NCBI RefSeq assembly: GCF_025725645.1
Contig: NZ_CP107007.1
Location: forward strand, 2,666,001-2,730,000
DNA from: Halomonas sp. GD1P12
GTDB taxonomy: Bacteria; Pseudomonadota; Gammaproteobacteria; Pseudomonadales; Halomonadaceae
Length of the DNA: 64,000 nt
Direction of reading: 5' to 3'
Part shown: in pieces, positions 19,904 to 28,261 of the stretch
How the letters are laid out: each line of letters begins with the position of its first letter
Position numbering within the stretch: position 1 is the stretch's first letter
Made by a program: the position numbers and the translations under genes
Notes under the pieces: generated by a model
What the model was told of the DNA's origin: nothing
The model's database searches: none
The model's input: only the letters and a program-made list of their open reading frames with translations

Positions 19904-20073
19904 AGACGGTACCTGGGCGCCACGGCACCACGGCGTAGGCCAGCAGGGCGCTATTTGAGCATAGGAAACCGGTCCAGGCGCGTCTGTTCTCTAGCGCACC
20001 AAAGAGGGCTGAAGCGAGCGCATTGCGTCGTTCCCGACAAGGCAGGGTTAACACCCGCTAACCTCACGTAATT

Positions 20074-20092
20074 GATAACGCTTTGCATTCTC
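20074..20092 (+). promoter_or_regulatory. Candidate Fur box upstream of iron cluster A
   Basis: GATAACGCTTTGCATTCTC matches 13 of 19 positions of the E. coli Fur consensus. It lies about 50 bases before the chosen start of the binding-protein gene at 20141. Found by eye. Confidence 0.45.
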
Positions 20093-20140
20093 TTTTTTTG
20101 CATGACATTATCCGGCATTTATCCAGAGCCGAGCAGGCGT

Positions 20141-21124
20141 ATGCCAACACTACACTGCTACCGCAGCGTGAGCGCCAAGGGTGGGTTGCTCACCCAGTGC
20201 GTGCTACTGCTTGCCGCCATGCTGGTCGTGACAACGGCTCGCGCCAGCGCGCCTGCCCCTCGTATCGTCACGCTCTACCAGGGAGCGACCGATAGCGCCG
20301 TAGCGCTGGGGATAACGCCCGTGGGCGTCGTCGATGCCTGGCTCGAGCCGCCCATGTACCGCTACCTGCGAGACGATCTGGCCGGAGTGGCGCACGTGGG
20401 CCTGGAAACCCAGCCCAATCTCGAGAAAATCGCCTGGCTTTCCCCCGAGCTGATCGTTGCCAGCGACTTTCGTCACGCCCGGGTCGCCCCGCTTCTGCGC
20501 GCCATCGCGCCGACGCTTTCCATGCCTACGGTGTTCGATTTCAAGACCACGCTGAGCCAAATGGCCGAGGCCACCGGGCGCGAGGCGCGCGCCGAGGCGT
20601 TGCTTGCGCGCTGGGATGCACGAGTCGCCGACTTTCGCCGCCAGATCATTGAACGATTCGGCAGCGAATGGCCACAAAAGGTGGCGGTGGTCCGCTTCAA
20701 GAGCGATCACCTGCGCATCTATACCAGCGGCTTCGCCGGCTCGATTCTCAGTGAGCTGGGCTTTGCACAGCCGCAGACGCTCACCGCCCAGAGCTGGGGC
20801 ATGAAGCTGACAAGTCCGGAGAACATTCCGGTGCTGGACGCCGACGTGATGTTCGTGCTGCTCGAGCCCGATGACCCGGCCATTGCCGACAACTACCGCC
20901 GCTGGTCGGCGCATCCGCTGTGGCAGCGGCTGACGGCGGTCGAGCGCAACCGGGTATTCGAGGTCGAGCCGGTCAGCTGGATGATGGGCGGCGGCATTTT
21001 GGCCGCCAACGCCATGCTCGATGACCTTTACCGTCACTATCAGCTTCGCCCTGCCGCGCTTGCCGACGTATCCGCGTTTGACCAAAGCGCCTGCGCGGCC
21101 GTTAGGGAAAACGCCTCATGCTGA
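20141..21124 (+). CDS. Ferric-siderophore ABC transporter, periplasmic binding protein
   Basis: FecB/FepB-type (class III) substrate-binding protein, 327 residues from ATG 20141. That start gives a clean signal peptide (GGLLTQCVLLLAAMLVVTTA then ARASA). Earlier in-frame starts (TTG 20072, ATG 20102) would put about 20 hydrophilic residues before it. Mature protein features are APRIVTLYQGATDSAVALGI and EKIAWLSPELIVASDFRH, typical of ferric-citrate and siderophore binders. It overlaps the next gene by seven bases, so it is in one operon with both permeases. Precise ligand unknown. Confidence 0.86.
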   Translation: MPTLHCYRSVSAKGGLLTQCVLLLAAMLVVTTARASAPAPRIVTLYQGATDSAVALGITPVGVVDAWLEPPMYRYLRDDLAGVAHVGLETQPNLEKIAWLSPELIVASDFRHARVAPLLRAIAPTLSMPTVFDFKTTLSQMAEATGREARAEALLARWDARVADFRRQIIERFGSEWPQKVAVVRFKSDHLRIYTSGFAGSILSELGFAQPQTLTAQSWGMKLTSPENIPVLDADVMFVLLEPDDPAIADNYRRWSAHPLWQRLTAVERNRVFEVEPVSWMMGGGILAANAMLDDLYRHYQLRPAALADVSAFDQSACAAVRENASC

Positions 21125-22122
21125 GCCGCACATCGAGCCGGGCGCTGGGGCTTTTGGCGGGGGCGCTTGCGCTACTGGCGGCATTCATGACGAGCGTGAT
21201 GCTGGGCACCACGCCGATCGCCTTGAGCGCCCTGCCCCGGGCACTGCTTCACCACGACCCGGCCCGGGTGGATCAGATCATCCTGCTCACCGAGCGCATT
21301 CCCCGGGCCTGCGTGGCCGCGCTGGTCGGCGCGAGCCTTGCCGTGGCGGGTGCTTTGATGCAGACCGTGACCCGCAACCCGCTCGCCTCTCCCGGGATTC
21401 TGGGCATCAACGCCGGCGCGATGTTTTTCGTGGTAGTGGCGGTGTCGCTACTGCCGCTGAGCACGCCGGGGCAAATCGTCTGGGCGGCGCTTTTGGGGGC
21501 ACTTTCCGCGGCCGGCCTGGTGGTGGCGCTGGCTCGCGGCCGCCAGGGGGAGTTTTCACCGCTACGCGTAGTGCTGGCCGGCGTCGCGGTCACGGCGCTG
21601 TTCGTGTCGTTCAGCCAAGGGCTTCTGGTGATCGACCAGCAGAGTTTCGAGAGCGTGCTCTACTGGCTGGCGGGCTCGGTGTCTGGACGCGAGCTTCATC
21701 GGGTGGCGCCACTACTGCCGCTGTTTCTGGTGGGCTTCGCGCTGAGCGCGCTACTCGCCGGGCGCGCCAACGCGCTGCTGCTGGGCGACGATCTGGTCAC
21801 TGGCCTTGGCATGTCGGCGACGACCACCAAGCTGCTGCTGGGCGCGGCGGTCATCGTGCTGGCGGGAAGCTCCGTGGCGCTGGCAGGCATGATCGGCTTC
21901 GTGGGCTTGATCGTGCCGCACATGGCGCGCGGGCTCTTCGGCATCGACCACCGCTGGTTGCTGCCCGCCTGCGCGCTGCTCGGCGGGGCGCTGCTGCTGT
22001 TGGCGGATGTCGCCGCGCGCTTCGTGATGCCGCCCCAAGAGGTGCCCGTGGGCGTGATGACCGCGCTGGTCGGCACCCCCTTCTTCATTTACCTGGCAAG
22101 GCGCAGGCTGGCCGCCCAATGA
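21118..22122 (+). CDS. FecCD-family permease 1 of iron cluster A
   Basis: Inner-membrane permease of a ferric-siderophore importer, 334 residues. It has the family core LLTERIPRACVAALVGASLA, AGALMQTVTRNPLASPGILG and IGFVGLIVPHMARGLFGIDH, the last being the loop that meets the ATPase. It pairs with the next gene to make the heterodimeric channel. Start ATG 21118 lies inside the end of the binding-protein gene; the stop overlaps the next start (ATGA). Confidence 0.93.
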   Translation: MLSRTSSRALGLLAGALALLAAFMTSVMLGTTPIALSALPRALLHHDPARVDQIILLTERIPRACVAALVGASLAVAGALMQTVTRNPLASPGILGINAGAMFFVVVAVSLLPLSTPGQIVWAALLGALSAAGLVVALARGRQGEFSPLRVVLAGVAVTALFVSFSQGLLVIDQQSFESVLYWLAGSVSGRELHRVAPLLPLFLVGFALSALLAGRANALLLGDDLVTGLGMSATTTKLLLGAAVIVLAGSSVALAGMIGFVGLIVPHMARGLFGIDHRWLLPACALLGGALLLLADVAARFVMPPQEVPVGVMTALVGTPFFIYLARRRLAAQ

Positions 22123-23138
22123 ACTCGAACGCTTCTTCGCGCGCGGCTCCCGCCGCGCTCGCCTCCTTCCGCGCCACGCTGCTATCGCTTTTTCTACTAT
22201 TGATGACCAGTGCGACGCTGTCGCTGTGCCTGGGCAGTTTTCCGACTTCGCCGGTTCGGGTGGCCGAGGCGTTAATTGCGCCGTCAAAAAGCGATATTGC
22301 TTTCATCGTCTGGGAGCTTCGTCTGCCGCGCATCGCCCTGGCCGTGCTGGTCGGCGCGGCGCTGGCCGTGGCCGGGTCGCTGTTGCAGGCGATCGTGCGC
22401 AACCCGTTGGCCTCGCCGGACGTGATCGGTATCACCAGCGGCGCCGCCTTCGCCGCGGTGGCGTTTCTGGCACTGCTGGGGTCGACCTTGAGCATCCACT
22501 GGCTACCCGTGGCGGCGATGCTCGGCGCGCTGGCCGCAGCCCTGGCGGTGATCGGGCTGAGCTGGCAGCGGGGGCTTCGCCCGACGCGCATGGTCCTGGT
22601 GGGGATTGGCCTGGCGGCGGCGCTGAGCGCGGGTACGACGATGATGATCGTGATCGGCGACGACGCGGCGGCCATGGCGGCCTACGTCTGGCTCACCGGC
22701 AGCCTTTACGGCGCGCAGTGGGGCGATGTGCTGGGGCTACTGCCCTGGCTTTTGGTGACGCTACCGGTGTGTTTGATGCTTGCCCGCCACGCCGACGCCA
22801 TGGCGCTGGGCGACGACGTGGCGCTGGGACTGGGGGTGGCCATCACGCGCAGCCGGTTGGCGCTTTTAACCTGCAGCGTGGTGCTGGCGGGCGCGGCGGT
22901 GGCCTTTGCCGGGGGATTGAGCTTCGTTGGGCTGATGGCGCCGCATCTCGCGGCGAGGTTGACCGGTCGCCATCTGGCACGGCTTCTGCCCGCCGCCGCG
23001 CTGGTCGGCGCGCTCATCGTGCTCTGCGCCGACCTGCTGGGGCGGGTCGCCTTTCTGCCCAAGGACCTGCCGGCGGGCATCTTCGTGGCCGGCATCGGCG
23101 CGCCTTTTTTCGTCTACCTGCTGTATAGAACGCGTTAG
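22119..23138 (+). CDS. FecCD-family permease 2 of iron cluster A
   Basis: Second permease subunit, 339 residues from ATG 22119 (MNSNASSRAAPAALASFRAT). Family sequence: WELRLPRIALAVLVGAALAV, AGSLLQAIVRNPLASPDVIG and LSFVGLMAPHLAARLTGRHL. The frame is open far upstream inside the previous gene (to 21021), an effect of high GC content; the ATGA overlap and the conserved N-terminus fix the start. The cognate ATPase is not next in line but lies beyond the divergent receptor, at 25628. Confidence 0.92.
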   Translation: MNSNASSRAAPAALASFRATLLSLFLLLMTSATLSLCLGSFPTSPVRVAEALIAPSKSDIAFIVWELRLPRIALAVLVGAALAVAGSLLQAIVRNPLASPDVIGITSGAAFAAVAFLALLGSTLSIHWLPVAAMLGALAAALAVIGLSWQRGLRPTRMVLVGIGLAAALSAGTTMMIVIGDDAAAMAAYVWLTGSLYGAQWGDVLGLLPWLLVTLPVCLMLARHADAMALGDDVALGLGVAITRSRLALLTCSVVLAGAAVAFAGGLSFVGLMAPHLAARLTGRHLARLLPAAALVGALIVLCADLLGRVAFLPKDLPAGIFVAGIGAPFFVYLLYRTR

Positions 23139-23183
23139 ACAGGGAGCGCTCGATCTTAACACCGCCTCCCGATCCTGTGGGCG

Positions 23184-25322
23184 TTAGAAATCCAGACGAT
23201 AGCCCAGCGTCAACGTGCGCCCGCGACCGGCAAAGTAGCGCTCGTCGTTGACCAGCGCGCTCTGGGAGTAGTAGGTCACGTACTGCTCATCGAGCAGGTT
23301 GGACACCCCCACGTTGACCTGACCCACCGGCAGTTGGTAACCCACCGCCGCATCCATCAGCAGATAGCCGTCGAACTCGCGGTTCGCCTCATCGAAGGTT
23401 TCATCGAAGGCGTAGTTGGCCTGCACGAAGGTGGAGAGGTTATCCGTCCAGTTCGCCGACCAGCTGGCGGTCAGACGATCCGGCGAGACATCGAGCCCCG
23501 AGAGCTTGGCATCCAGGCGTCCGTCCTCGTTGCTGTCATAACGCCCGTCCATGCGCGAGTAGGCCACCCGGCCCGAGTGGCGGTCGTTGAACTGGTAGTC
23601 CAGCGCGGCCTCGACGCCCTTGATCTTGGTCTCCTGGCGCTGCATGTAGAAGACGTCGTCGATCTCGGTCAGGCGGCTGCCGAAATCCGACGAGGATTCG
23701 TAGTAGCTGAGCTGTGCCGCCAGGCGGCCGTTCTCGAAGCGCAATCCGGTTTCGATGTTGTCGGTGACGATTGGGGCGAGGTTGTCGATGCTATCGACAG
23801 ACTGATTCGGCGTGCTGATGCCGCGAAGCGCGCGCCCCACGTCCGGAATCGAAAAGCCTTCGGAGTAGTTGGCGAACAGGCTCCAGTGCGCGACCGGGCT
23901 CCAGACCGCGCCCAGGTTATAGAGCGTTTCGTTGAAGCTGGGGTCACCGCCCTCCACCGCCACGCCGTTGTTGGCCGCCACGGTGCGGTAGCTGTCGATG
24001 TCGAGCTTGGCGTACTCGTAGCGCGCCCCCGCGGAAAACAACAGCGAATCGACCGGGCGCAGGTCGGCCTGCACAAACGGCGAGAGATCGGTGTAGTCGG
24101 TGGGCGGCACGTAGGTGCGATCGCTGGTGTACAGGTACTGCTCGGTTTCATCGAACAGCGTATCGAAACCCAGAGTTACTTTCAGGCGCTCGTCCCACAG
24201 ATCATCTCGGGTCAACGAGACCTTGGTGCCGAACTTGGTGGTCGCCGCCAGGGTCTGGTCGAAGTAAGTGCCCACCGGCGCCAGCGCCGGGTCCTGGAAA
24301 GTCGCCGAGTCGGTCGCGCCGAACAGCGCCTCGTAGTCCTGGTAGAACGCTTGGGCACTGAGCTGCATGCCGGCCAGATCGAAATGGTCGTAGCCAAGCC
24401 CGGTCGTCCACACCCGGTTGTAGGGCGCATCGCCTTCGGGGGTGCCGCGCCGCGAGGTCGTGACCATGCCGCTGGCGCGGTCGCCGGTGACGCTTAAGTA
24501 GTCGTTGTGGCCTTCGATATCGTAGTGATTGAGCGTGAACTGCAGCCGCTGGTCGTCGTCGATCCAGTAGGCAAGCTTGCCCAGCAGATCGAACGAGCGC
24601 GAATCCATCAAATCGCCCTGGGTGTTGTCCACCCCGACCGCGTCGCCGTTGCCGTCCAGAAACAGCCCCTGGTCCTCAACGCTTGCCGAGAACAGGTAAT
24701 CCACATCGCCGCTGTTGCCGCTCACGCCGTAGCCCGCCTTGTAGCTTAGCGTTTCGCTATCGAGCTCACGGGTGGGCGTGGTGACCTGACCCTCCACGTA
24801 CTGGTTGAAGGAGCCGGCTTCCGGGCGCTTGGTGATCAGGTTGATCACCCCGCCCGCCGCGCCCACGCCGTTGGTGGCGTTGGCGCCCTGAATCACCTCG
24901 ATCTGCTCGACCATCGAGAAATCGATGGCGTGCGCTTCGCGCCCGGTGGGGCGCAGCGGGTTGGATTGGGGAATACCGTCGATCAGGATCAGCGGCGTGC
25001 GGCCTCTTAGCGTCTCGCCGCTGCCGCTCATCTTCTGGCGGCTGGGGGAATAGGACGGCAGCAGGTTGCTGAGGATCTGCGATGAGTCGCTGGTCATCTG
25101 GCGCTGCTGAGTGATCTCCTCCTCGCTGATGATGCGCACCGTCTGCGGCGAGTCCTCGACGGTTGCATTGGTGCGCGAGGCGGTGACCACCATGGTCGGC
25201 TCAGCGCTGCCGCGCTCAACGGGTTCATTGAGCGCCGCTTGTTGAGCAAAGCCCTGAGTCGCCGCGACCAGCCCGACGAGCGTGACCGTTGGCCAGACGG
25301 CCATGCGTTTATCGATATTCAC
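23184..25322 (-). CDS. TonB-dependent siderophore receptor (IutA-like)
   Basis: Outer-membrane ferric-siderophore receptor of 712 residues: signal peptide (WPTVTLVGLVAATQGFAQQA), TonB-box-like TMVVTASR at about 43-50, plug domain to about residue 170 (RGRTPLILIDGIPQSNPLRP; GAAGGVINLITKRPE), then a 22-strand barrel ending in the aromatic GRTLTLGYRLDF. The plug motif LIDGIPQSNP and the end GRGRTLTLGY resemble the aerobactin receptor IutA branch, so a hydroxamate/citrate siderophore is a reasonable guess. It is divergent from the ATPase gene, with candidate Fur boxes in between, and convergent with the permease operon. Confidence 0.9.
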   Translation of the reverse strand: MNIDKRMAVWPTVTLVGLVAATQGFAQQAALNEPVERGSAEPTMVVTASRTNATVEDSPQTVRIISEEEITQQRQMTSDSSQILSNLLPSYSPSRQKMSGSGETLRGRTPLILIDGIPQSNPLRPTGREAHAIDFSMVEQIEVIQGANATNGVGAAGGVINLITKRPEAGSFNQYVEGQVTTPTRELDSETLSYKAGYGVSGNSGDVDYLFSASVEDQGLFLDGNGDAVGVDNTQGDLMDSRSFDLLGKLAYWIDDDQRLQFTLNHYDIEGHNDYLSVTGDRASGMVTTSRRGTPEGDAPYNRVWTTGLGYDHFDLAGMQLSAQAFYQDYEALFGATDSATFQDPALAPVGTYFDQTLAATTKFGTKVSLTRDDLWDERLKVTLGFDTLFDETEQYLYTSDRTYVPPTDYTDLSPFVQADLRPVDSLLFSAGARYEYAKLDIDSYRTVAANNGVAVEGGDPSFNETLYNLGAVWSPVAHWSLFANYSEGFSIPDVGRALRGISTPNQSVDSIDNLAPIVTDNIETGLRFENGRLAAQLSYYESSSDFGSRLTEIDDVFYMQRQETKIKGVEAALDYQFNDRHSGRVAYSRMDGRYDSNEDGRLDAKLSGLDVSPDRLTASWSANWTDNLSTFVQANYAFDETFDEANREFDGYLLMDAAVGYQLPVGQVNVGVSNLLDEQYVTYYSQSALVNDERYFAGRGRTLTLGYRLDF

Positions 25323-25427
25323 CTTGTCCTACCCCTTTTTTAAAAGCTTTTTTAACCGCTTTTTAAACCGCTTTTGAATAAGCCTTGCGGTGGTGCGCAG
25401 AGAGGCTCGCAGTACAAACGAGCATCT

Positions 25428-25450
25428 AAATGATAATGATTGTATTGCGC
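25428..25450. promoter_or_regulatory. Candidate Fur box, receptor promoter
   Basis: AAATGATAATGATTGTATT contains nine consecutive bases of the Fur consensus (GATAATGAT). It is about 105 bases before the receptor start and in the shared divergent region with the ATPase gene. Confidence 0.6.
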
Positions 25451-25568
25451 ATATTAGACGCTTATTTTCTATAAAATGAAACACCGCGTTCGATACATTC
25501 GTGCGCTCATGCTCTTTTATGGGTCGCGATATTTCGTACCGGACGAGGAAGTTAAAACGGGAAATATT

Positions 25569-25587
25569 GAAAATGAGAATGTTTTAT
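25569..25587. promoter_or_regulatory. Candidate Fur box, ATPase promoter
   Basis: GAAAATGAGAATGTTTTAT matches about 12 of 19 Fur-consensus positions. It lies 41 bases before the start of the ATPase gene at 25628. Confidence 0.4.
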
Positions 25588-25627
25588 CCTAGGGTTTGCC
25601 CCGTTCGCCGACTGCACGAGCCCGCTC

Positions 25628-26473
25628 ATGACGCTCTCTTCGCCCCCGCTTTCTCGCCTGACCGGCGCTGGCCTTCGCGCCGGCTATGACATCGAGCCCG
25701 TGCTGAAAGGTGTGGATATCGCCATCGAGCAGCGCCGGCTTACCGTGCTTTTAGGCCCCAACGGCTGCGGCAAGTCGACCCTGCTCAAGACCCTGGCGCG
25801 CACGCTCGCCCCCAGCGCCGGGCAGGTCTACCTGGACGGTAAGGACATTCACCAGCGCCCCACCCGCGAGGTCGCCAAGCGCCTGGGGATTCTGCCCCAG
25901 GGCCCGGTGGCACCAGAAGGCTTGAGCGTTCGCCAGTTGGTCGGCATGGGCCGCTTTCCCCACCAGGGGCTATGGCAGAAAAACAGCCGCCAGGACGATG
26001 AGGCCGTGCGCGAGGCGATGGCCTACACCGACGTTGGCGCCTTCGCCGAGCGCGGCGTCGATGCGCTTTCCGGCGGCCAGCGCCAGCGCTGCTGGATCGC
26101 CATGGTGCTGGCCCAGCAGACCGACTTGATCCTGCTCGATGAGCCCACCACCTTTCTGGACTTGAAAGTGCAGGTGGATCTTCTGGAGCTTTTGTCGCGG
26201 CTCGCCCACGAGAAAAACCGCACGCTGCTATTGGTACTGCACGATCTGAACCTGGCCGCCGCCTACGCCGACTGTCTGGTGCTGATGCGCGACGGGCGCA
26301 TCGTGACTCAGGGCGCGCCTGGCGAAGTCTTCACCGCCGAGAACCTTGCGCGCGTGTTCGAACTCGACGCCCAGGTACTCAAGGACCCGGAAAGCGGCCG
26401 CCCGATCTGCGTGCCGCGAAAGCGCGCCCCTGAGCGCCCGCCCGGCAGCTTTGCGCAGCGAAAAGCCTCATGA
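25628..26473 (+). CDS. Ferric-siderophore ABC transporter ATPase (FecE type)
   Basis: Cytoplasmic ATPase, 281 residues, predicted to drive the permeases at 21118-23138. Walker A is GPNGCGKSTLLK, the Q-loop follows in LPQGPVAPEGLSVRQLVGMG, the signature is LSGGQRQRCWIA, Walker B is DLILLDEPTTFLD, and the switch histidine is in VLHDLNLAAAYAD. The start ATG lacks an obvious Shine-Dalgarno sequence. It overlaps the next gene by four bases (ATGA), so this subunit and the Suc_Fer protein are co-expressed. Confidence 0.92.
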   Translation: MTLSSPPLSRLTGAGLRAGYDIEPVLKGVDIAIEQRRLTVLLGPNGCGKSTLLKTLARTLAPSAGQVYLDGKDIHQRPTREVAKRLGILPQGPVAPEGLSVRQLVGMGRFPHQGLWQKNSRQDDEAVREAMAYTDVGAFAERGVDALSGGQRQRCWIAMVLAQQTDLILLDEPTTFLDLKVQVDLLELLSRLAHEKNRTLLLVLHDLNLAAAYADCLVLMRDGRIVTQGAPGEVFTAENLARVFELDAQVLKDPESGRPICVPRKRAPERPPGSFAQRKAS

Positions 26474-27381
26474 CCCACACCTTCTGCGCCGAGCTGAGCC
26501 AGCAGCAAAACGACCCGCTGGCGGGCAGCGCTGCCCACGCCGAGCACAACCTGCTGATCAGCTGGCCCCGGGCCAAGTGGCAGCGTAACCTGCGCCACGC
26601 AAGCGACATGGCAGATTCGCTGAAAACACAGTTGGATGAGATCGCCGCCACCGGCCGACGAGTCAACCTGATTCACCGCCGGTCGCAGGACGCCACCTGC
26701 CATCAGATCTTTCTGATGCCGGAACGGCGCCGCTTCGACGTGGCGCGCGACGAGCTTTCCCACTTTCTCGACCGATGGCGCCAGGCCCACTCGCTTGCCC
26801 GGTGGGAGCAGGCACCGCCGGAAGCCGACCTGATTCTGTGCTGCACGCACGGCAAGAAGGACAAGTGCTGCGCGAAATACGGCTACCGCACCTACAAGGC
26901 GCTGGCCGCCGCCGTTTTGGAGCACGCCCTGCCTTTCGATGTATGGGAGAGCAGCCACCTGGGCGGGTGCCGCTTGGCCGCCAGCCTCGTCGTGCTGCCC
27001 CGCGTGCGTAAGTACGGTCGCCTTCGCCCCGAGCAGGTGCTGCCCTTTCTGCGCACTGAGGCCAGCGGCCGGCGGTTTCTGCCCGGCTACCGCGGCGACT
27101 CGCGGCTCACCCCGGCCCAGCAGTGCGCCGAGGTGGCACTGCTCGAACGCCTTGAGTTTGAGGCACCCTTTTCCCAGCTGACGCTGACCGACGACCAGGG
27201 CGACGAGCAGCAGCGCACGCTTCGCTGGCAGTGCGAGCAGGCCGGCCATACCACCACGTTCGAGGTGCAGTGCCAGAGCATGGCGCTTTTACGCGTCGAC
27301 ACCTGCGCCGATCTCGACCAGGGCCCTACGGAAAGCCTTGTCTGGCAGGCTACTCGTATCGAGGCCGTGCAAAATAAATGA
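26470..27381 (+). CDS. Suc_Fer-family thioredoxin-like [2Fe-2S] protein, putative siderophore reductase
   Basis: A 303-residue cytosolic protein of the sucrase/ferredoxin-like family (relatives of yeast Apd1 and thioredoxin-like ferredoxins). Likely cluster ligands are visible: CCTHGKKDKCC (Cys 124, 125, 133, 134) and HLGGC (His163, Cys167). Most relatives I know have a histidine in place of Cys167 (GGH), so the ligand set may differ. It is coupled to the siderophore ATPase gene, which suggests it reduces ferric siderophore after import to release Fe2+, the job FhuF does elsewhere. That role is inference from context; the fold call is more secure. Confidence 0.8.
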   Translation: MTHTFCAELSQQQNDPLAGSAAHAEHNLLISWPRAKWQRNLRHASDMADSLKTQLDEIAATGRRVNLIHRRSQDATCHQIFLMPERRRFDVARDELSHFLDRWRQAHSLARWEQAPPEADLILCCTHGKKDKCCAKYGYRTYKALAAAVLEHALPFDVWESSHLGGCRLAASLVVLPRVRKYGRLRPEQVLPFLRTEASGRRFLPGYRGDSRLTPAQQCAEVALLERLEFEAPFSQLTLTDDQGDEQQRTLRWQCEQAGHTTTFEVQCQSMALLRVDTCADLDQGPTESLVWQATRIEAVQNK

Positions 27382-27494
27382 CCTCGCCTACCAGCGCCTA
27401 CTTTAAAGCCCGGATTGAGCCGAGCTTTATAACCAAAGAAAAAGAGTGATGAGTAACCATTGCAGATGTCGATCGCGATGCGTGATACGCCTAC

Positions 27495-28175
27495 CTAGCC
27501 GATAGCGGTTTCCAGCAAATCGGGCAGTTCCAGCACGGCCTGCATGATCGCTTTTTCGCCACGCTTCAAGTGTTCGTCCATTAGCCGGGCGGCGGTGTCG
27601 CCTTGGCCCTTTTCGAGTGCGCGGACAAGCTCGGCGTGCTCTTCACTCCAATGGCCGTCGCTTTGACCGTACACCATGCTGACGTAGGCAATGCGCATAT
27701 GATCTTCCGATAACTCTTCGATGAGCCGCGTCAAGCGCTGATTGCCAGCGGCGCGCGCGATCAGGCAGTGAAAACGGTGATTGGCGTAGGAGTAATCGAT
27801 CATCTCAGAAGTGCTGTGGCGGTCGTAGGTTGCTTGGCTGCACTCCTGAAGAGCGCTGAGTGTTTCACTATCCAGCCTGCCTGCCGCTAATCGGCAGAGT
27901 TCGGGCTCGAGCAGGCGCCTGGCTTGGTAGCTTTCGCGAATACCCTTGAGCGTGATCGGTGCGACGGTATAGCCAAGGCGGCCGTGATTGACGGCTAATC
28001 CTTGCTGGGTTAGTCGCGTCAAGGCATGGCGAATCGCCGCCTTCCCGAACGCGTAATGCTCGGTCAGCCACACCTCGGTGATGGTCGTCCCCGGCCTCAA
28101 ACGGCAGGCGATAATGTCGCGTTTGATGATCTCGAAGGCTTGCGCATTCAGGCTGACTTTCTTCTTGGGGGCCAT
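27495..28175 (-). CDS. GntR-family regulator, FCD subfamily
   Basis: A 226-residue regulator from ATG 28175 (MAPKKKVSLNAQAFEIIKRD); in-frame starts at 28187 and 28223 exist but have no better ribosome-binding site. The N-terminal winged helix contains RPGTTITEVWLTEHYAFGKA and IRHALTRLTQQGLAVN. The C-terminal all-helical FCD domain has RRLLEPELCRLAA, ANHRFHCLIARAAGN and EEHAELVRALEKGQ; its conserved Asp/His residues usually bind a metal and an organic-acid effector. It lies just downstream of the AtoE transporter and CocE hydrolase genes in the same direction, so it probably controls them. Confidence 0.88.
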   Translation of the reverse strand: MAPKKKVSLNAQAFEIIKRDIIACRLRPGTTITEVWLTEHYAFGKAAIRHALTRLTQQGLAVNHGRLGYTVAPITLKGIRESYQARRLLEPELCRLAAGRLDSETLSALQECSQATYDRHSTSEMIDYSYANHRFHCLIARAAGNQRLTRLIEELSEDHMRIAYVSMVYGQSDGHWSEEHAELVRALEKGQGDTAARLMDEHLKRGEKAIMQAVLELPDLLETAIG

Positions 28176-28261
28176 GAAACGTTCCATGTTAAAAGCAAGG
28201 CGGCGCCCGGAAATCCCAGACACCGCCCTAGTTTATCATCTAGCCTGGTTTTCGAAACGAT

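Noticed and set aside
21021..22118. A 366-codon extension upstream of the second FecCD permease
   Set aside because: It lies wholly within the first permease gene in another frame. The Arg/Gly/Ala-rich translation is typical of GC-rich shadow frames, and the ATGA overlap fixes the start at 22119.
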